Part shown: one piece after another, positions 17,519-25,230 of the stretch
Layout of the letters: each line of letters opens with the position of its first letter
Position numbering within the stretch: the stretch's first letter is position 1
NCBI RefSeq assembly: GCF_022024275.1
Contig: NZ_CP091804.1
Span: 3,242,501 to 3,306,500, forward strand
Origin: Sphingopyxis sp. BSN-002
Lineage (GTDB): Bacteria > Pseudomonadota > Alphaproteobacteria > Sphingomonadales > Sphingomonadaceae
DNA: 64,000 nucleotides
Reading direction: 5' to 3'
Made by a program: the position numbers and the translations under genes
Notes under the pieces: generated by a model
Databases searched by the model: none
What the model was told of the DNA's origin: nothing
What the model saw: only the letters and a program-made list of their open reading frames with translations

Positions 17519-19042
17519 TCAGGCGGCGCGTCGTCCGCCTGTTTCATCGACATTCGCCGAAATGCCATAGCTGAGGATGCCGTCATCAAGGCTTGCAAAT
17601 CGCAGCGTGGCGAGGTCGAGCGTGTAATTCTGGTACAGCTTCCACGGCTGCTTCGATCCCTGCCGCGGCAGCTTGTCGATCGCGCGCTGGACATAGCCCG
17701 ATGCGAAATCGAGGAAGGGTTCCTCACCGACGCTGGCATCGCGCCGCGGACGGACCGAGGAGGCGCCCTTGCGCTCCATATGATTGATGAGGCGGCATAT
17801 ATATTGCGAGGCCAGATCGGCCTTCAGCGTCCATGAGGCGTTGGTATAGCCGAAGATCGACGCGAGGTTGGGAACGTCGGACAGCATGCAGCCGCGATAA
17901 TTCATCCGTTTTGACAGATCGATCCGTTCGCCGTCGAGCGACAGCGCGATATCGCCGAACAGGTTGAGCTTGAGACCGGTCGCGGTGACGATGACGTCCG
18001 CGGTCAGCGTTTCGCCCGAGGCGAGGCTGATCCCGTCGCGCGTGAAGGCGTCGATATGGTCGGTTACCACCGATGCCTTGCCGTTGCGAATGGCCTTGAA
18101 CATGTCGGCATCGGGAACCGCGCACACGCGCTGGTCCCAGGGGTTGTAGCTCGGCGTGAAATGCTTCTCGATGTCGAAGTCAGGGCCAAGCTCGCCGCGC
18201 ACCATGTCGATGATCGATGCCTTGACCTTTTCGGGGCGCGAACGCGCGAGTTTATAGAAGAACTGGCCCAGCAGGATATTCTTCCAGCGCGTAAGCCCGT
18301 AGGCGAGTTTCGCCGGGAGAAGGGCCTTCAGTTTCTCCGCGATACCGTCGACCGACGGCCGCGAGACCACATAGCTCGGCGAGCGCTGCAGCATCGTGAC
18401 ATGGGCCGCCTCGCGCGCCATCTCGGGGACGAGCGTCACCGCCGTCGCCCCGCTGCCGATCACGACCACGCGCTTGCCGGTATAGTCGAGATCCTCGGGC
18501 CAGAATTGCGGATGGACGATGCGGCCTGCAAAGCTCTCCTCGCCCGGCCAGGTCGGACGATGGCCTTCGGCATAAGAATAATAGCCCGCGCACATCAGCA
18601 GGAAATTGCAGCTGAGCATGCGGGTTTCGCCGTTGCATTCGGCGGTCACGTGCCAGCGCGCGGCGTTCGAATCCCAATCGGCTGCGAGCACCTTGTGCCC
18701 ATAGCGGATGTGCCGGTCGATGCCCCGCTCGGCGGCCGTTTCGGCGATGTAGCGCTTGATCGACGGGCCGTCGGCGATCGCCTTGCTGTCGGTCCACGGC
18801 TTGAAGCTGTAGCCCAGCGTGTACATGTCGCTGTCCGAGCGGATGCCGGGATAGCGAAACAGGTCCCACGTTCCGCCGAGGTCGGCGCGGCCTTCGAGGA
18901 TCGCATAGCTTTTGCCGGGGCAGTTTTCGAGGAAATGGGCGGCAGCGCCGATTCCGGAGAGTCCCGCGCCGACGATCAGCAGGTCGAAATGATCGGCGGG
19001 GGCGCTGCGCGCCTGCTGCCTGTCGAGGGTGGCAAGGCTCAT
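17519..19042 (-). CDS. Flavin-containing (Baeyer-Villiger-type) monooxygenase
   Basis: A 507-residue FAD/NADPH enzyme that would insert oxygen next to a ketone to give an ester or lactone. It has two Rossmann nucleotide sites ('IVGAGLSGIG' at about 23-32 and 'VVIGSGATAV' at about 193-202), the class signature 'GGTWDLFRYPGIRSDS', and the Baeyer-Villiger fingerprint F-x-G-x3-H-x3-W-P as 'FAGRIVHPQFWP' at about 171-182. It starts at the ATG at 19042 after GAGGAGA and is transcribed divergently from a TetR gene with paired operators between, so it is probably TetR-repressed and ligand-induced. The ketone substrate is unknown. Confidence 0.93.
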   Translation of the reverse strand: MSLATLDRQQARSAPADHFDLLIVGAGLSGIGAAAHFLENCPGKSYAILEGRADLGGTWDLFRYPGIRSDSDMYTLGYSFKPWTDSKAIADGPSIKRYIAETAAERGIDRHIRYGHKVLAADWDSNAARWHVTAECNGETRMLSCNFLLMCAGYYSYAEGHRPTWPGEESFAGRIVHPQFWPEDLDYTGKRVVVIGSGATAVTLVPEMAREAAHVTMLQRSPSYVVSRPSVDGIAEKLKALLPAKLAYGLTRWKNILLGQFFYKLARSRPEKVKASIIDMVRGELGPDFDIEKHFTPSYNPWDQRVCAVPDADMFKAIRNGKASVVTDHIDAFTRDGISLASGETLTADVIVTATGLKLNLFGDIALSLDGERIDLSKRMNYRGCMLSDVPNLASIFGYTNASWTLKADLASQYICRLINHMERKGASSVRPRRDASVGEEPFLDFASGYVQRAIDKLPRQGSKQPWKLYQNYTLDLATLRFASLDDGILSYGISANVDETGGRRAA

Positions 19043-19135
19043 TGCTGGTGTCTCCTCATGGAGAGGCACATCCACTCTGCAGGTGGAGTCAGGCCCCTCG
19101 GTCATCCCGTCTGCACGCTGCGATTCGCATCGAAC

Positions 19136-19157
19136 TCTGACAATATGCATTGTCAGA
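19136..19157. promoter_or_regulatory. TetR operator 1 between the monooxygenase and its divergent regulator
   Basis: An inverted repeat with 9-bp arms, TCTGACAAT-atgc-ATTGTCAGA. Its core is TGACA-N8-TGTCA. The second site 27 bp downstream, centre to centre, has the same core and spacing. Confidence 0.75.
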
Positions 19158-19162
19158 TTGAT

Positions 19163-19184
19163 TTTGACAATAGCTCATGTCAAA
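19163..19184. promoter_or_regulatory. TetR operator 2
   Basis: An inverted repeat TTTGACA-N8-TGTCAAA, sharing the TGACA-N8-TGTCA core with operator 1. It ends 8 bp before the TetR start codon, so binding would block transcription or initiation of the regulator gene itself. Confidence 0.72.
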
Positions 19185-19192
19185 GTTGCGGA

Positions 19193-19813
19193 ATGACCGA
19201 TGTGAAACAGGGAAGCGGACAAGCGTACAAGGGCGTGCCCGCCGCCGAGCGACGGGCGCTCCGGCGGGCGCGGCTGATCGAGGCGGCGATCGAGGTATAC
19301 GGACAGACGGGCTTTCGCGGCGCGTCGGTGAAGGGGGTCTGCGAGGCGGCGGGGCTGACGGAGCGCTATTTCTACGAAAGCTTTCCGGGCGGGCAGGCGC
19401 TTCTGGTCGCGGCCTATGAGCATGTTGCCGATCAGCTCAGCCAGCGCCTTGCCGAGGCGGCTGCGACGGTTGCCTCACCGGGCCATGAACGTGCGGCCGC
19501 CTTGCTTCACGCCTATTGCCTCGCGCTGCGTGAAAATCCCTCGTCGGCGCGCCTGTTTCTCGTCGAGATATCGGGCGCGGGGGCCGACGTCGACGCGGCG
19601 TTCGAGGACAGCCTCGACGGGCTTGCCGATCTGATCGAAGAGGCTTGGGGTGACACCGCGGGCGTTCACGATAGCGCGCTGCGGGTCGGAGTCGCCGGCG
19701 GACTGGTGCGGATCCTCAAGCATTGGGTCGCATCGGGCTATGCGCGGCCCGACGGCGAAATCGTCGCGGCCGGTCTCTGCCTGACAGCGCTGCTCGCCCC
19801 GGTAGGTCGCTGA
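19193..19813 (+). CDS. TetR/AcrR-family transcriptional regulator
   Basis: A 206-residue regulator. The N-terminal helix-turn-helix lies around residues 26-65 ('LIEAAIEVYGQTGFRGAS', then 'GLTERYFYESFPGGQALL'), followed by an all-helical ligand-binding domain. It is divergent from the Baeyer-Villiger-type monooxygenase gene, and two operators with identical geometry sit between them. The simplest reading is that it represses both itself and the monooxygenase until a ketone or related ligand appears. A much longer open frame in the same phase runs back through the monooxygenase gene and is an antisense artefact. Confidence 0.9.
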   Translation: MTDVKQGSGQAYKGVPAAERRALRRARLIEAAIEVYGQTGFRGASVKGVCEAAGLTERYFYESFPGGQALLVAAYEHVADQLSQRLAEAAATVASPGHERAAALLHAYCLALRENPSSARLFLVEISGAGADVDAAFEDSLDGLADLIEEAWGDTAGVHDSALRVGVAGGLVRILKHWVASGYARPDGEIVAAGLCLTALLAPVGR

Positions 19814-19918
19814 GCGGTCGGGCTCGTCCTCAGGTCGTTGCGTCCGATGCCAAGGGGTACCGGAAGGCGGCGATATCCGGCGAACCGGCCCGCGCCGAAG
19901 TATCAGGCAACCGCGTGA

Positions 19919-19960
19919 TCATGCTTTGCATTGCAAAGTAATTTGCCTATAGCGGTGTCC
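19919..19960 (+). promoter_or_regulatory. Promoter/operator copy 1 of the membrane-protein/winged-helix operon
   Basis: It contains the perfect 15-bp palindrome CTTTGCATTGCAAAG (19924-19938), which overlaps a -35-like TTTGCA, and a -10-like TATAGC at 19948-19953. The ATG at 19961 is only 7 nt after the -10, so the transcript may be leaderless. A near-identical copy occurs exactly 1062 bp downstream. Confidence 0.65.
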
Positions 19961-20554
19961 ATGACGGATATCGATTCGGCGCTGAACGACATCAACCGGA
20001 TTCGCGACAGGCTGGCCGCCAGCACGCGGTTCGAGGGATTCGCGCCAAAACTTGTGGCGCTTACCGGCGCATTCGCTTTCCTGCTTGCCGGCTGGCAGGG
20101 GCGTAGCGGCGATGCAAATCTGTTCGTCTGGATACTTCTTGCGCTGGTCTGCGCGCTCATGCTCGGGGTCGAGGCCATTGTCCGTGCGCGTGCGCTGCAT
20201 CGCGCGATGGCCGACCGGCTGATCAACAGCACGTTGCAACGTCTGGCGCCCGTCGGATTGGCGGGTGCCATCGCGGGCTCGGTCATCCTCATGAAGCTTC
20301 CCGAACACGCCCGGCTGCTGCCGGGACTGTGGCAATTGCTGATGGCGGTCGGCATATGCGCCGCGCTCGGGAACTTGCCGCCGGCAATGCGATGGCCCGC
20401 GGCCTTCTATTTTATGACCGGTACGATCAGCCTCGCGATCAGCGGTGACGCGTCGATCGACCTCGCGTGGATGATGGGGCTGCCTTTCGGTATCGGGCAG
20501 CTTCTGGTCGCTGCGACGCTTTATGCCTCGTCGGGAAGGAAGCACCATGTCTGA
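19961..20554 (+). CDS. Multi-helix membrane protein, function unknown
   Basis: A 197-residue inner-membrane protein with about six hydrophobic helices after a short cytoplasmic start (MTDIDSALNDINRIRDRLAA). I recognise no family function. Proteins like this are commonly encoded just before a MarR/PadR-like winged-helix regulator in proteobacteria, as here: the regulator's ATG overlaps this gene's end by 8 bp. The start was placed at the ATG at 19961 because the palindromic promoter lies immediately before it, although the frame is open from 19931. Confidence 0.78.
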   Translation: MTDIDSALNDINRIRDRLAASTRFEGFAPKLVALTGAFAFLLAGWQGRSGDANLFVWILLALVCALMLGVEAIVRARALHRAMADRLINSTLQRLAPVGLAGAIAGSVILMKLPEHARLLPGLWQLLMAVGICAALGNLPPAMRWPAAFYFMTGTISLAISGDASIDLAWMMGLPFGIGQLLVAATLYASSGRKHHV

Positions 20555-20909
20555 CCGGAAAGAGGCTCCCTTCGCTTTCGAAGGGCTGGACCGCGTACTT
20601 CACGAAAAGGCTCGCCTCGGCATCCTGACCTCGCTTGCCGACTATCATGAGGGGCTGGGTTTCGGGGAACTCCGCGACCTCTGCGGATTGACGGACGGCA
20701 ATCTCAGCCGTCACATCCAGATTCTCGAGGAGGCCGGGCTGATCGATGTCACCAAGGGGTTCGAAGGCCGGCGGCCGCATACGAACTGCAAACTCACCGC
20801 GGAAGGACGGCGTCGCTTCGACGATTATCTCGCGGTTCTGGAGCAGGTGCTGCTCCTCGCCCGCGGCGATGCGGTGAAGGTGCCGGGGACCAATGGGAAG
20901 CCGGCATGA
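20547..20909 (+). CDS. Winged-helix transcriptional regulator (HTH_34-like)
   Basis: A 120-residue DNA-binding protein. The winged helix spans about residues 18-85: 'KARLGILTSLADYHEGLGF', recognition helix around 'LTDGNLSRHIQILEEAGLI', and a wing with 'GFEGRRPHTNCKLTAEG'. There is no ligand domain. The gene overlaps the preceding membrane-protein gene by 8 bp. The two matched palindromes CT(T/C)TGCA(T/A)TGCAAAG at 19924 and 20986, which flank this regulator's two-gene unit, are the natural candidates for its binding sites; that link is inferred. Confidence 0.85.
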   Translation: MSDRKEAPFAFEGLDRVLHEKARLGILTSLADYHEGLGFGELRDLCGLTDGNLSRHIQILEEAGLIDVTKGFEGRRPHTNCKLTAEGRRRFDDYLAVLEQVLLLARGDAVKVPGTNGKPA

Positions 20910-20980
20910 GCGACCACAATCGAGGCCCCGCCGCCGGAATTGCACCCACCACACGGGGAATGACTGCCCTTTTTTTGCAC

Positions 20981-21022
20981 CCATGCTCTGCAATGCAAAG
21001 TTATTTGCATAATTGCACCTCC
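20981..21022 (+). promoter_or_regulatory. Promoter/operator copy 2, before the linalool-dehydratase-like gene
   Basis: It contains CTCTGCAATGCAAAG at 20986-21000, 13 of 15 bases identical to the first palindrome, and continues with a matching AGT(A/T)ATTTGC segment. The palindrome-to-start distance (22 bases between the palindrome end and the start codon) is the same as in copy 1, which supports the GTG at 21023 as the true start of the next gene. Confidence 0.65.
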
Positions 21023-22828
21023 GTGCGCGCGACGCGTTCGTGGCGTCGGCAGGGGCGGTTTTTGCTGTTTTATGGCCTGCTCGTGGGGCTGGTCGAAGCC
21101 GGAATCCTGCTGGGCGATCCCGGCGACAGGGCAAGGGCCGGCTTGCTCGGCCTCGTTTTTCCGGGTCTCGGATTTACCACATGGGCGTCGGCCGATCAGC
21201 TTTGGCCCGCCCTTGGCTGGGCTGGCTTGTCGCTGTCGGCATTCGGCCTCTCGCTGCTGATCTGGTTCGGAACGGGCAACATCCTCGCGCCGCCGGCGCT
21301 GTTGGGCCTGTCGGCGCTGCTCGCGAGCCATCCGGAGCGGGCAGGACTCGACCCTCTTCCGCTGTCGGCTGATTGGCCTCTCGTCGCCGGCCCGGCGCTC
21401 TGGGCCGTCGCGGGGGCTGTATGGCTGCGTCCGCGGCGCCGGCGGCCGCGCCGGGTCCACGCCGCTCCAGCGGGTTGGGACATGGCGCCGACGCCCGGCA
21501 CGGCAGGCGAACTGTCGGTTGAAGACCTTCGGCGCCAGCGTCTTCTGTTCGACCGGGCGCTCCAGCCCGCCGGGGACTTTCGCGGCTTTGAATGGCGCGA
21601 TCAGTTCCAGACGGCCGCGATACGCTATCAGGTCAATTTCCTGTCCTATGCGCTCGCGGCGGCGCAAGCGCGTTATGCGCCCGCGGCTGGTGCCTGCTTC
21701 GAGGCGGCGCAGGGCAAGTTGCTGCACAAGATCGGCGACCACCGTTTGTGGCGGTACTGGCAGCTTGAAAATGCGTGGGGGCGGCTTCGGCTCGATGCCG
21801 ATCCGGTTCCCGACGAGAATATCATGTATTCGGGTTTCACTGCGCTGCAGATGTCGCTTTCCGGTCTGCCGGACGATCTCGTCCTGCATCGGCAAGGTCG
21901 CGAATGGCGCCGCTATTCGCTGGATCGGATCGCGGGGCGGCTTGCGGACCAATATCGCATGTCGCCTTATGGCCTGCTCGCGTGCGAGCCCAACTGGATA
22001 TACCCGCTTTGCAACCTGATCACCGCTGCGGGAATCAAGGCCGCCGGCGCCCGTAACGGCACCGATCGCTGGACGGGGATGGCTGACGACTTCCGGGAGG
22101 CCTTGCTACGCGAAGCTACCCGAGCCGACGGACGGTTCATCGCTTTTCGCTCTGCGTTGACCGGGATTGCTCCCCCCGCGCCCGGCGGGATCGTGATGCA
22201 GAGCTTCCCCTGCCTTTTCCTCAATGCGCTCGATCCGGATCTGGCGCAGGAGCAATGGCACGCGGTGCGCGCCGAACTCGGCCGGCGGGACTGGCGCAAA
22301 CTCTTCTGGCCGATCGATGTCGGCAACTATGGTTTCAGCCGGGCTGCGGGCTACGCCGCAACAGCAGCGGCTGCCGCCGAGATGGGCGATGCGGGGGTGA
22401 TGCACGAATGCCTTGCGCGGCTCGATACCGAATGCCCATTGCGCAGCGATAGGGGCGTGATTCACCGGGATCGCGCTTCGCTCTGGGCACATTGCCTCGA
22501 GATGATCGCGCGGAGCATCGGCCGGGACAGGTTACGCACGATGGTCGGCGCCGCGCGGGAGCAGGACGGTCCTCGGCTGGTCAGGACAAACTATCCCGAT
22601 GTGCTGATCGCGCGCGCGGTCGCGGGCGCGCGGTCGCTCGATCTGGTGTTGTATCCGGGCAGCGATGTCACGGTGTCGACGATCGCGATCGGGGGCCTGC
22701 TCCCCGGCCGGCACTATCTGACCGGGCTGGCGCAGCCGAAGTTTCTCCGCGCGGACCCGTCAGGTGTCGCGACGATCGAGATAGAACTTCGCGGCCGGAC
22801 GCAGTTGTCGATCGAGCTGTTTGTCTGA
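21023..22828 (+). CDS. Membrane-anchored linalool dehydratase/isomerase-like protein
   Basis: About 601 residues from a GTG start: roughly four N-terminal membrane helices (first about 130 residues), a basic linker, then a large alpha-helical domain. That domain matches the linalool dehydratase/isomerase family (Ldi of Castellaniella) at 'ENIMYSG' (about 265-271) and 'ACEPNWIYPLCN', where Cys321 and Cys330 keep the nine-residue spacing I recall for the two active-site cysteines. The histidine I recall four residues after the Ldi methionine is Phe here. The family interconverts tertiary and primary allylic alcohols and dehydrates them; the substrate here is unknown. The frame is open from an ATG at 20906, but that start would place the operator inside the gene. 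Confidence 0.72.
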   Translation: MRATRSWRRQGRFLLFYGLLVGLVEAGILLGDPGDRARAGLLGLVFPGLGFTTWASADQLWPALGWAGLSLSAFGLSLLIWFGTGNILAPPALLGLSALLASHPERAGLDPLPLSADWPLVAGPALWAVAGAVWLRPRRRRPRRVHAAPAGWDMAPTPGTAGELSVEDLRRQRLLFDRALQPAGDFRGFEWRDQFQTAAIRYQVNFLSYALAAAQARYAPAAGACFEAAQGKLLHKIGDHRLWRYWQLENAWGRLRLDADPVPDENIMYSGFTALQMSLSGLPDDLVLHRQGREWRRYSLDRIAGRLADQYRMSPYGLLACEPNWIYPLCNLITAAGIKAAGARNGTDRWTGMADDFREALLREATRADGRFIAFRSALTGIAPPAPGGIVMQSFPCLFLNALDPDLAQEQWHAVRAELGRRDWRKLFWPIDVGNYGFSRAAGYAATAAAAAEMGDAGVMHECLARLDTECPLRSDRGVIHRDRASLWAHCLEMIARSIGRDRLRTMVGAAREQDGPRLVRTNYPDVLIARAVAGARSLDLVLYPGSDVTVSTIAIGGLLPGRHYLTGLAQPKFLRADPSGVATIEIELRGRTQLSIELFV

Positions 22829-22837
22829 GGAGGCAAT

Positions 22838-23362
22838 ATGGTTTGCTGCACCCTGATTGCCGGGCTGCTGGCTCTCGTCCTGTTTCCCGTCGCCGCCTGG
22901 CGGCCCAGTCCGCTGGCCTGGCGCCTGCATGACGATGCTGCGCAGCGGCCGGCCATGCGGAGCGGGCGCATAAACAGCGTCCGCCATGCCGTTGCGGGTC
23001 TGTCCTTCGCGCTTCGCAATGAGCCGAACATGCGCATTCATGCGTGCGCATCCATGCTCGTGCTGGTTCTCGGCCTGTGGATTGGCCTCGACCTGTCCGA
23101 ATGGCGCTGGCTGATCGTCGCAATCACCCTCGTCGTCGCGACCGAGGCGCTCAACACGGCGATAGAACAATGCTGCAATGCCATCGGCGAAGGCTTTCAT
23201 CCGGCGATCAAGGCCGCGAAGGATGTTGCGGCGGGTGCAGTTCTTGTAAGCGCGATCGGTGCCGGACTGATCGGCATCACCGTCTTCGCACCGCACGTCC
23301 CAAGCGTGCGGGCTCACCATTCCCCCCTATGCGGGGAGGAGGCGATCAAGGGTCTCCGCTAA
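22838..23362 (+). CDS. DgkA-family lipid kinase (diacylglycerol or undecaprenol kinase)
   Basis: A 174-residue inner-membrane protein. It adds an extra N-terminal hydrophobic segment (about 1-21) to the DgkA core: 'AVAGLSFALRNEPNMRIH', two helices, and the family signature around 'ATEALNTAIEQCCNAIGEGF' followed by 'IKAAKDVAAGAVLV'. DgkA relatives phosphorylate diacylglycerol or undecaprenol. GAGGAGG overlaps the stop of the preceding linalool-dehydratase-like gene, so the two are coexpressed. This raises the possibility that the operon handles a prenyl alcohol; that is inference. It lacks the usual E-x-V-D at the end of the signature (C-N here). Confidence 0.8.
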   Translation: MVCCTLIAGLLALVLFPVAAWRPSPLAWRLHDDAAQRPAMRSGRINSVRHAVAGLSFALRNEPNMRIHACASMLVLVLGLWIGLDLSEWRWLIVAITLVVATEALNTAIEQCCNAIGEGFHPAIKAAKDVAAGAVLVSAIGAGLIGITVFAPHVPSVRAHHSPLCGEEAIKGLR

Positions 23363-23436
23363 CCGTCGCCGGCGTGAGCGCCGCCGAACTGGCCCGCACA
23401 TTTCGCGCCCGGCCGCGCAGCGGAGCTTGTCGGAAC

Positions 23437-24192
23437 TTACTGCAGGCGGGCTGCGCCATCGAGGCGGATGCAAGTGCCGTTTATCATGGGACTGGCAATG
23501 ATCGTCTCGACGAATTCCGCGAATTCTTCCAGACGGCCCAGCCGGCTGGGGTGCGGGACGGCGGCGGCGAGCGCGTCCCTGTACTGTTGCGGCAGCGCTT
23601 CGACCATCGGGCTTAGAAACGTGCCCGGCGCGATGGCGACAATCCTGATCCTGTGCGGAGCCAGATCGCGCGCGATGGGCAGCGACATTCCGGCTATGGC
23701 GTTCTTCGATGCACTGTAGGCGGCCTGCCCGGCGATGCCGTCGAAGGCCGCGATCGACGATGTGTTGACGATCACCCCGCGCTCTTCGCCGATCGGATCG
23801 GCCGCACATAGCCTCGCGGCGAACTGCGACAGGGTGTTGAATGTTCCGACCAGATTGATGTCGATGATCCGCCGGAAGGCATCGAGCGAATGGGGCATCC
23901 GGCTGTCATCGACGGTTTTGATCAGGTCCGAAATTCCCGCGCAATTGACGAGGATGCGCGCGGTGCCGTGGCGCGCTTCTGCTGCGTCGAGAGCCGTCTT
24001 TACGCTCGCTTCGCAGGTGACATCGCATTCGGCAAACAGAGCGCCTGTTTCCGTCGCGACCCGTTCGCCCGCAACAGGGTCGCGGTCGAGGATAGCGACT
24101 TTTGCGCCGCGCGCGGCGAGCAGCTTTGCCGTGGCCGCGCCGAGGCCGGATCCACCGCCGGTGACAATGGCGGCGACGCCGTCGATTTTCAT
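23437..24192 (-). CDS. SDR-family dehydrogenase, HSD10-like (3-hydroxyacyl-CoA type)
   Basis: A 251-residue short-chain dehydrogenase. It has the cofactor motif 'TGGGSGLGAA' (about 11-20), with Asp at the end of strand 2 ('AILDRD') favouring NAD, then 'NCAG', and the catalytic Ser/Tyr/Lys as 'NTSSIAAF' and 'YSASK'. The C-terminal 'PHPSRLGRLEEFAEFV' and 'MINGTCIRLDGAARL' closely follow the HSD10 branch, whose members oxidise 3-hydroxy(-2-methyl)acyl-CoA or hydroxysteroids. It is the last gene of a minus-strand operon with another SDR, a lipoyl protein and E1 subunits, and its ATG directly abuts the upstream TAG. Confidence 0.9.
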   Translation of the reverse strand: MKIDGVAAIVTGGGSGLGAATAKLLAARGAKVAILDRDPVAGERVATETGALFAECDVTCEASVKTALDAAEARHGTARILVNCAGISDLIKTVDDSRMPHSLDAFRRIIDINLVGTFNTLSQFAARLCAADPIGEERGVIVNTSSIAAFDGIAGQAAYSASKNAIAGMSLPIARDLAPHRIRIVAIAPGTFLSPMVEALPQQYRDALAAAVPHPSRLGRLEEFAEFVETIIASPMINGTCIRLDGAARLQ

Positions 24193-24978
24193 CTAGCTTC
24201 CTTCCGGTTCCGGTGCGTCGATCATCGATCCGGCGCCCGCATACCAGCCGCCGTCGATGATCAGTTCCGCCCCCGTTACATAGCGCGCGTCATCGGAAGC
24301 GAAATAGAGGACGCCGTGCGCGATATCGATCGGATCGCCCGTCCAGCCCATGGGAATTCGGGCGTTGACCGCCGCCAGTTGTTCGGGCGCGATGTCGCCG
24401 GCGATCGGCGTGTCGATCCGCCCCGGAAGGATCGTGTTGACCCGGATGCCTTGCCGCGCGAATTCGAGCGCCGCCGCCCGGCTCATCATCCGGACCGCGC
24501 TTTTCGAGGCGTGATACGACAGGGCGTCGGGGCTGGGGGTAATCGCATAGATCGACGCGATATTGACGATCGCCGCGCCCGCGACCTTGAGCAATTCGGG
24601 CGCCGCCGCCTGCATGCCCAGAAGCGTTCCCGTCTGATTGACGGCAATGACGTCGGACCAGATTTCCGGCGTGGTCGTGCGCACGCCGCCCATGCGAAAA
24701 ATGCCGGCATTGTTGACCAGTGTTGTCAGCCCGCCAAACCGCCCGACCGTGAATCGCACCGCCTGCCGCCAGCTTTCGGCGCTGGTCACGTCGAGCGGCG
24801 TCAGGGCGGCATCGCCGCCCGCGGCAACGATCCGGTCGACGACACTCTGTCCGGCCTCGATCTGGATATCGCCGACGACGACGCGGGCGCCCTCGCGGGC
24901 GAAGAGTTCGGCTTCGGCCGCGCCCAGACCGCTCGCGCCTCCGGAAATCAGGGCCACCTTGCCGTCGAGCCGGCCCAT
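24193..24978 (-). CDS. SDR-family oxidoreductase
   Basis: A 261-residue classical short-chain dehydrogenase with 'SGGASGLGAAEAELF' for cofactor binding, 'VVVGDIQ' (Asp after strand 2, NAD preference), 'VNNAGIF', and catalytic 'NIASIYA' plus 'YHASK'. The C-terminus has the usual 'YVTGAELIIDGGWYAG', then a short acidic tail. It is most similar in style to 3-alpha/beta- or 20-beta-hydroxysteroid and cyclic-alcohol dehydrogenases. It abuts the lipoyl-protein gene upstream with no gap and the HSD10-like gene downstream with no gap. Confidence 0.9.
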   Translation of the reverse strand: MGRLDGKVALISGGASGLGAAEAELFAREGARVVVGDIQIEAGQSVVDRIVAAGGDAALTPLDVTSAESWRQAVRFTVGRFGGLTTLVNNAGIFRMGGVRTTTPEIWSDVIAVNQTGTLLGMQAAAPELLKVAGAAIVNIASIYAITPSPDALSYHASKSAVRMMSRAAALEFARQGIRVNTILPGRIDTPIAGDIAPEQLAAVNARIPMGWTGDPIDIAHGVLYFASDDARYVTGAELIIDGGWYAGAGSMIDAPEPEGS

Positions 24979-25209
24979 CTATTCGATGACCGCGAGGACG
25001 GCGCCGACCTGATAGGTTTCCCCGATCGCTGCGCGAATTCGCAGGGTTCCCGTCGCCGGGCTTTCGACCTCCTGCGTCGATTTCTCGCTCTCGAGCGCAT
25101 AAAGCGGCTCGCCTTCGACCGCTTGACCGCCGTCGGCGACGAGCCATTCGACAAGCTCGCCTTCGTTCATCGAGAAACCGATCTTGGGCAACAGGACTTC
25201 GACTGCCAT
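24979..25209 (-). CDS. Free-standing lipoyl (biotinyl/lipoyl) domain protein
   Basis: A complete 76-residue single lipoyl domain with no acyltransferase part. It has 'VEVLLPKIGFSMNEGELVEW' at the start, as in E2 lipoyl domains, and the modified lysine K43 in 'ALESEKSTQEVESPATG'. In 2-oxoacid dehydrogenases this arm takes the acyl group from E1 onto dihydrolipoamide. It sits 21 bp after E1 beta and directly before an SDR gene. There is no linker, E3-binding segment or catalytic E2 core in the gene or nearby, which is unusual. A second 76-residue homologue is at 59236. Confidence 0.9.
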   Translation of the reverse strand: MAVEVLLPKIGFSMNEGELVEWLVADGGQAVEGEPLYALESEKSTQEVESPATGTLRIRAAIGETYQVGAVLAVIE

Positions 25210-25230
25210 GGAGAGATATTCCTTTTGATC

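Noticed and set aside
18056..19192. N-terminal extension of the TetR gene back through the monooxygenase
   Set aside because: The frame is open, but it is antisense to the monooxygenase and would run through both operators. The ATG at 19193 gives a normal-length TetR.
20906..21022. ATG at 20906 as the start of the Ldi-like gene
   Set aside because: It overlaps the upstream stop in an ATGA and is tempting, but the duplicated promoter lies inside this stretch at the spacing that points to the GTG at 21023. It is kept as an alternative.
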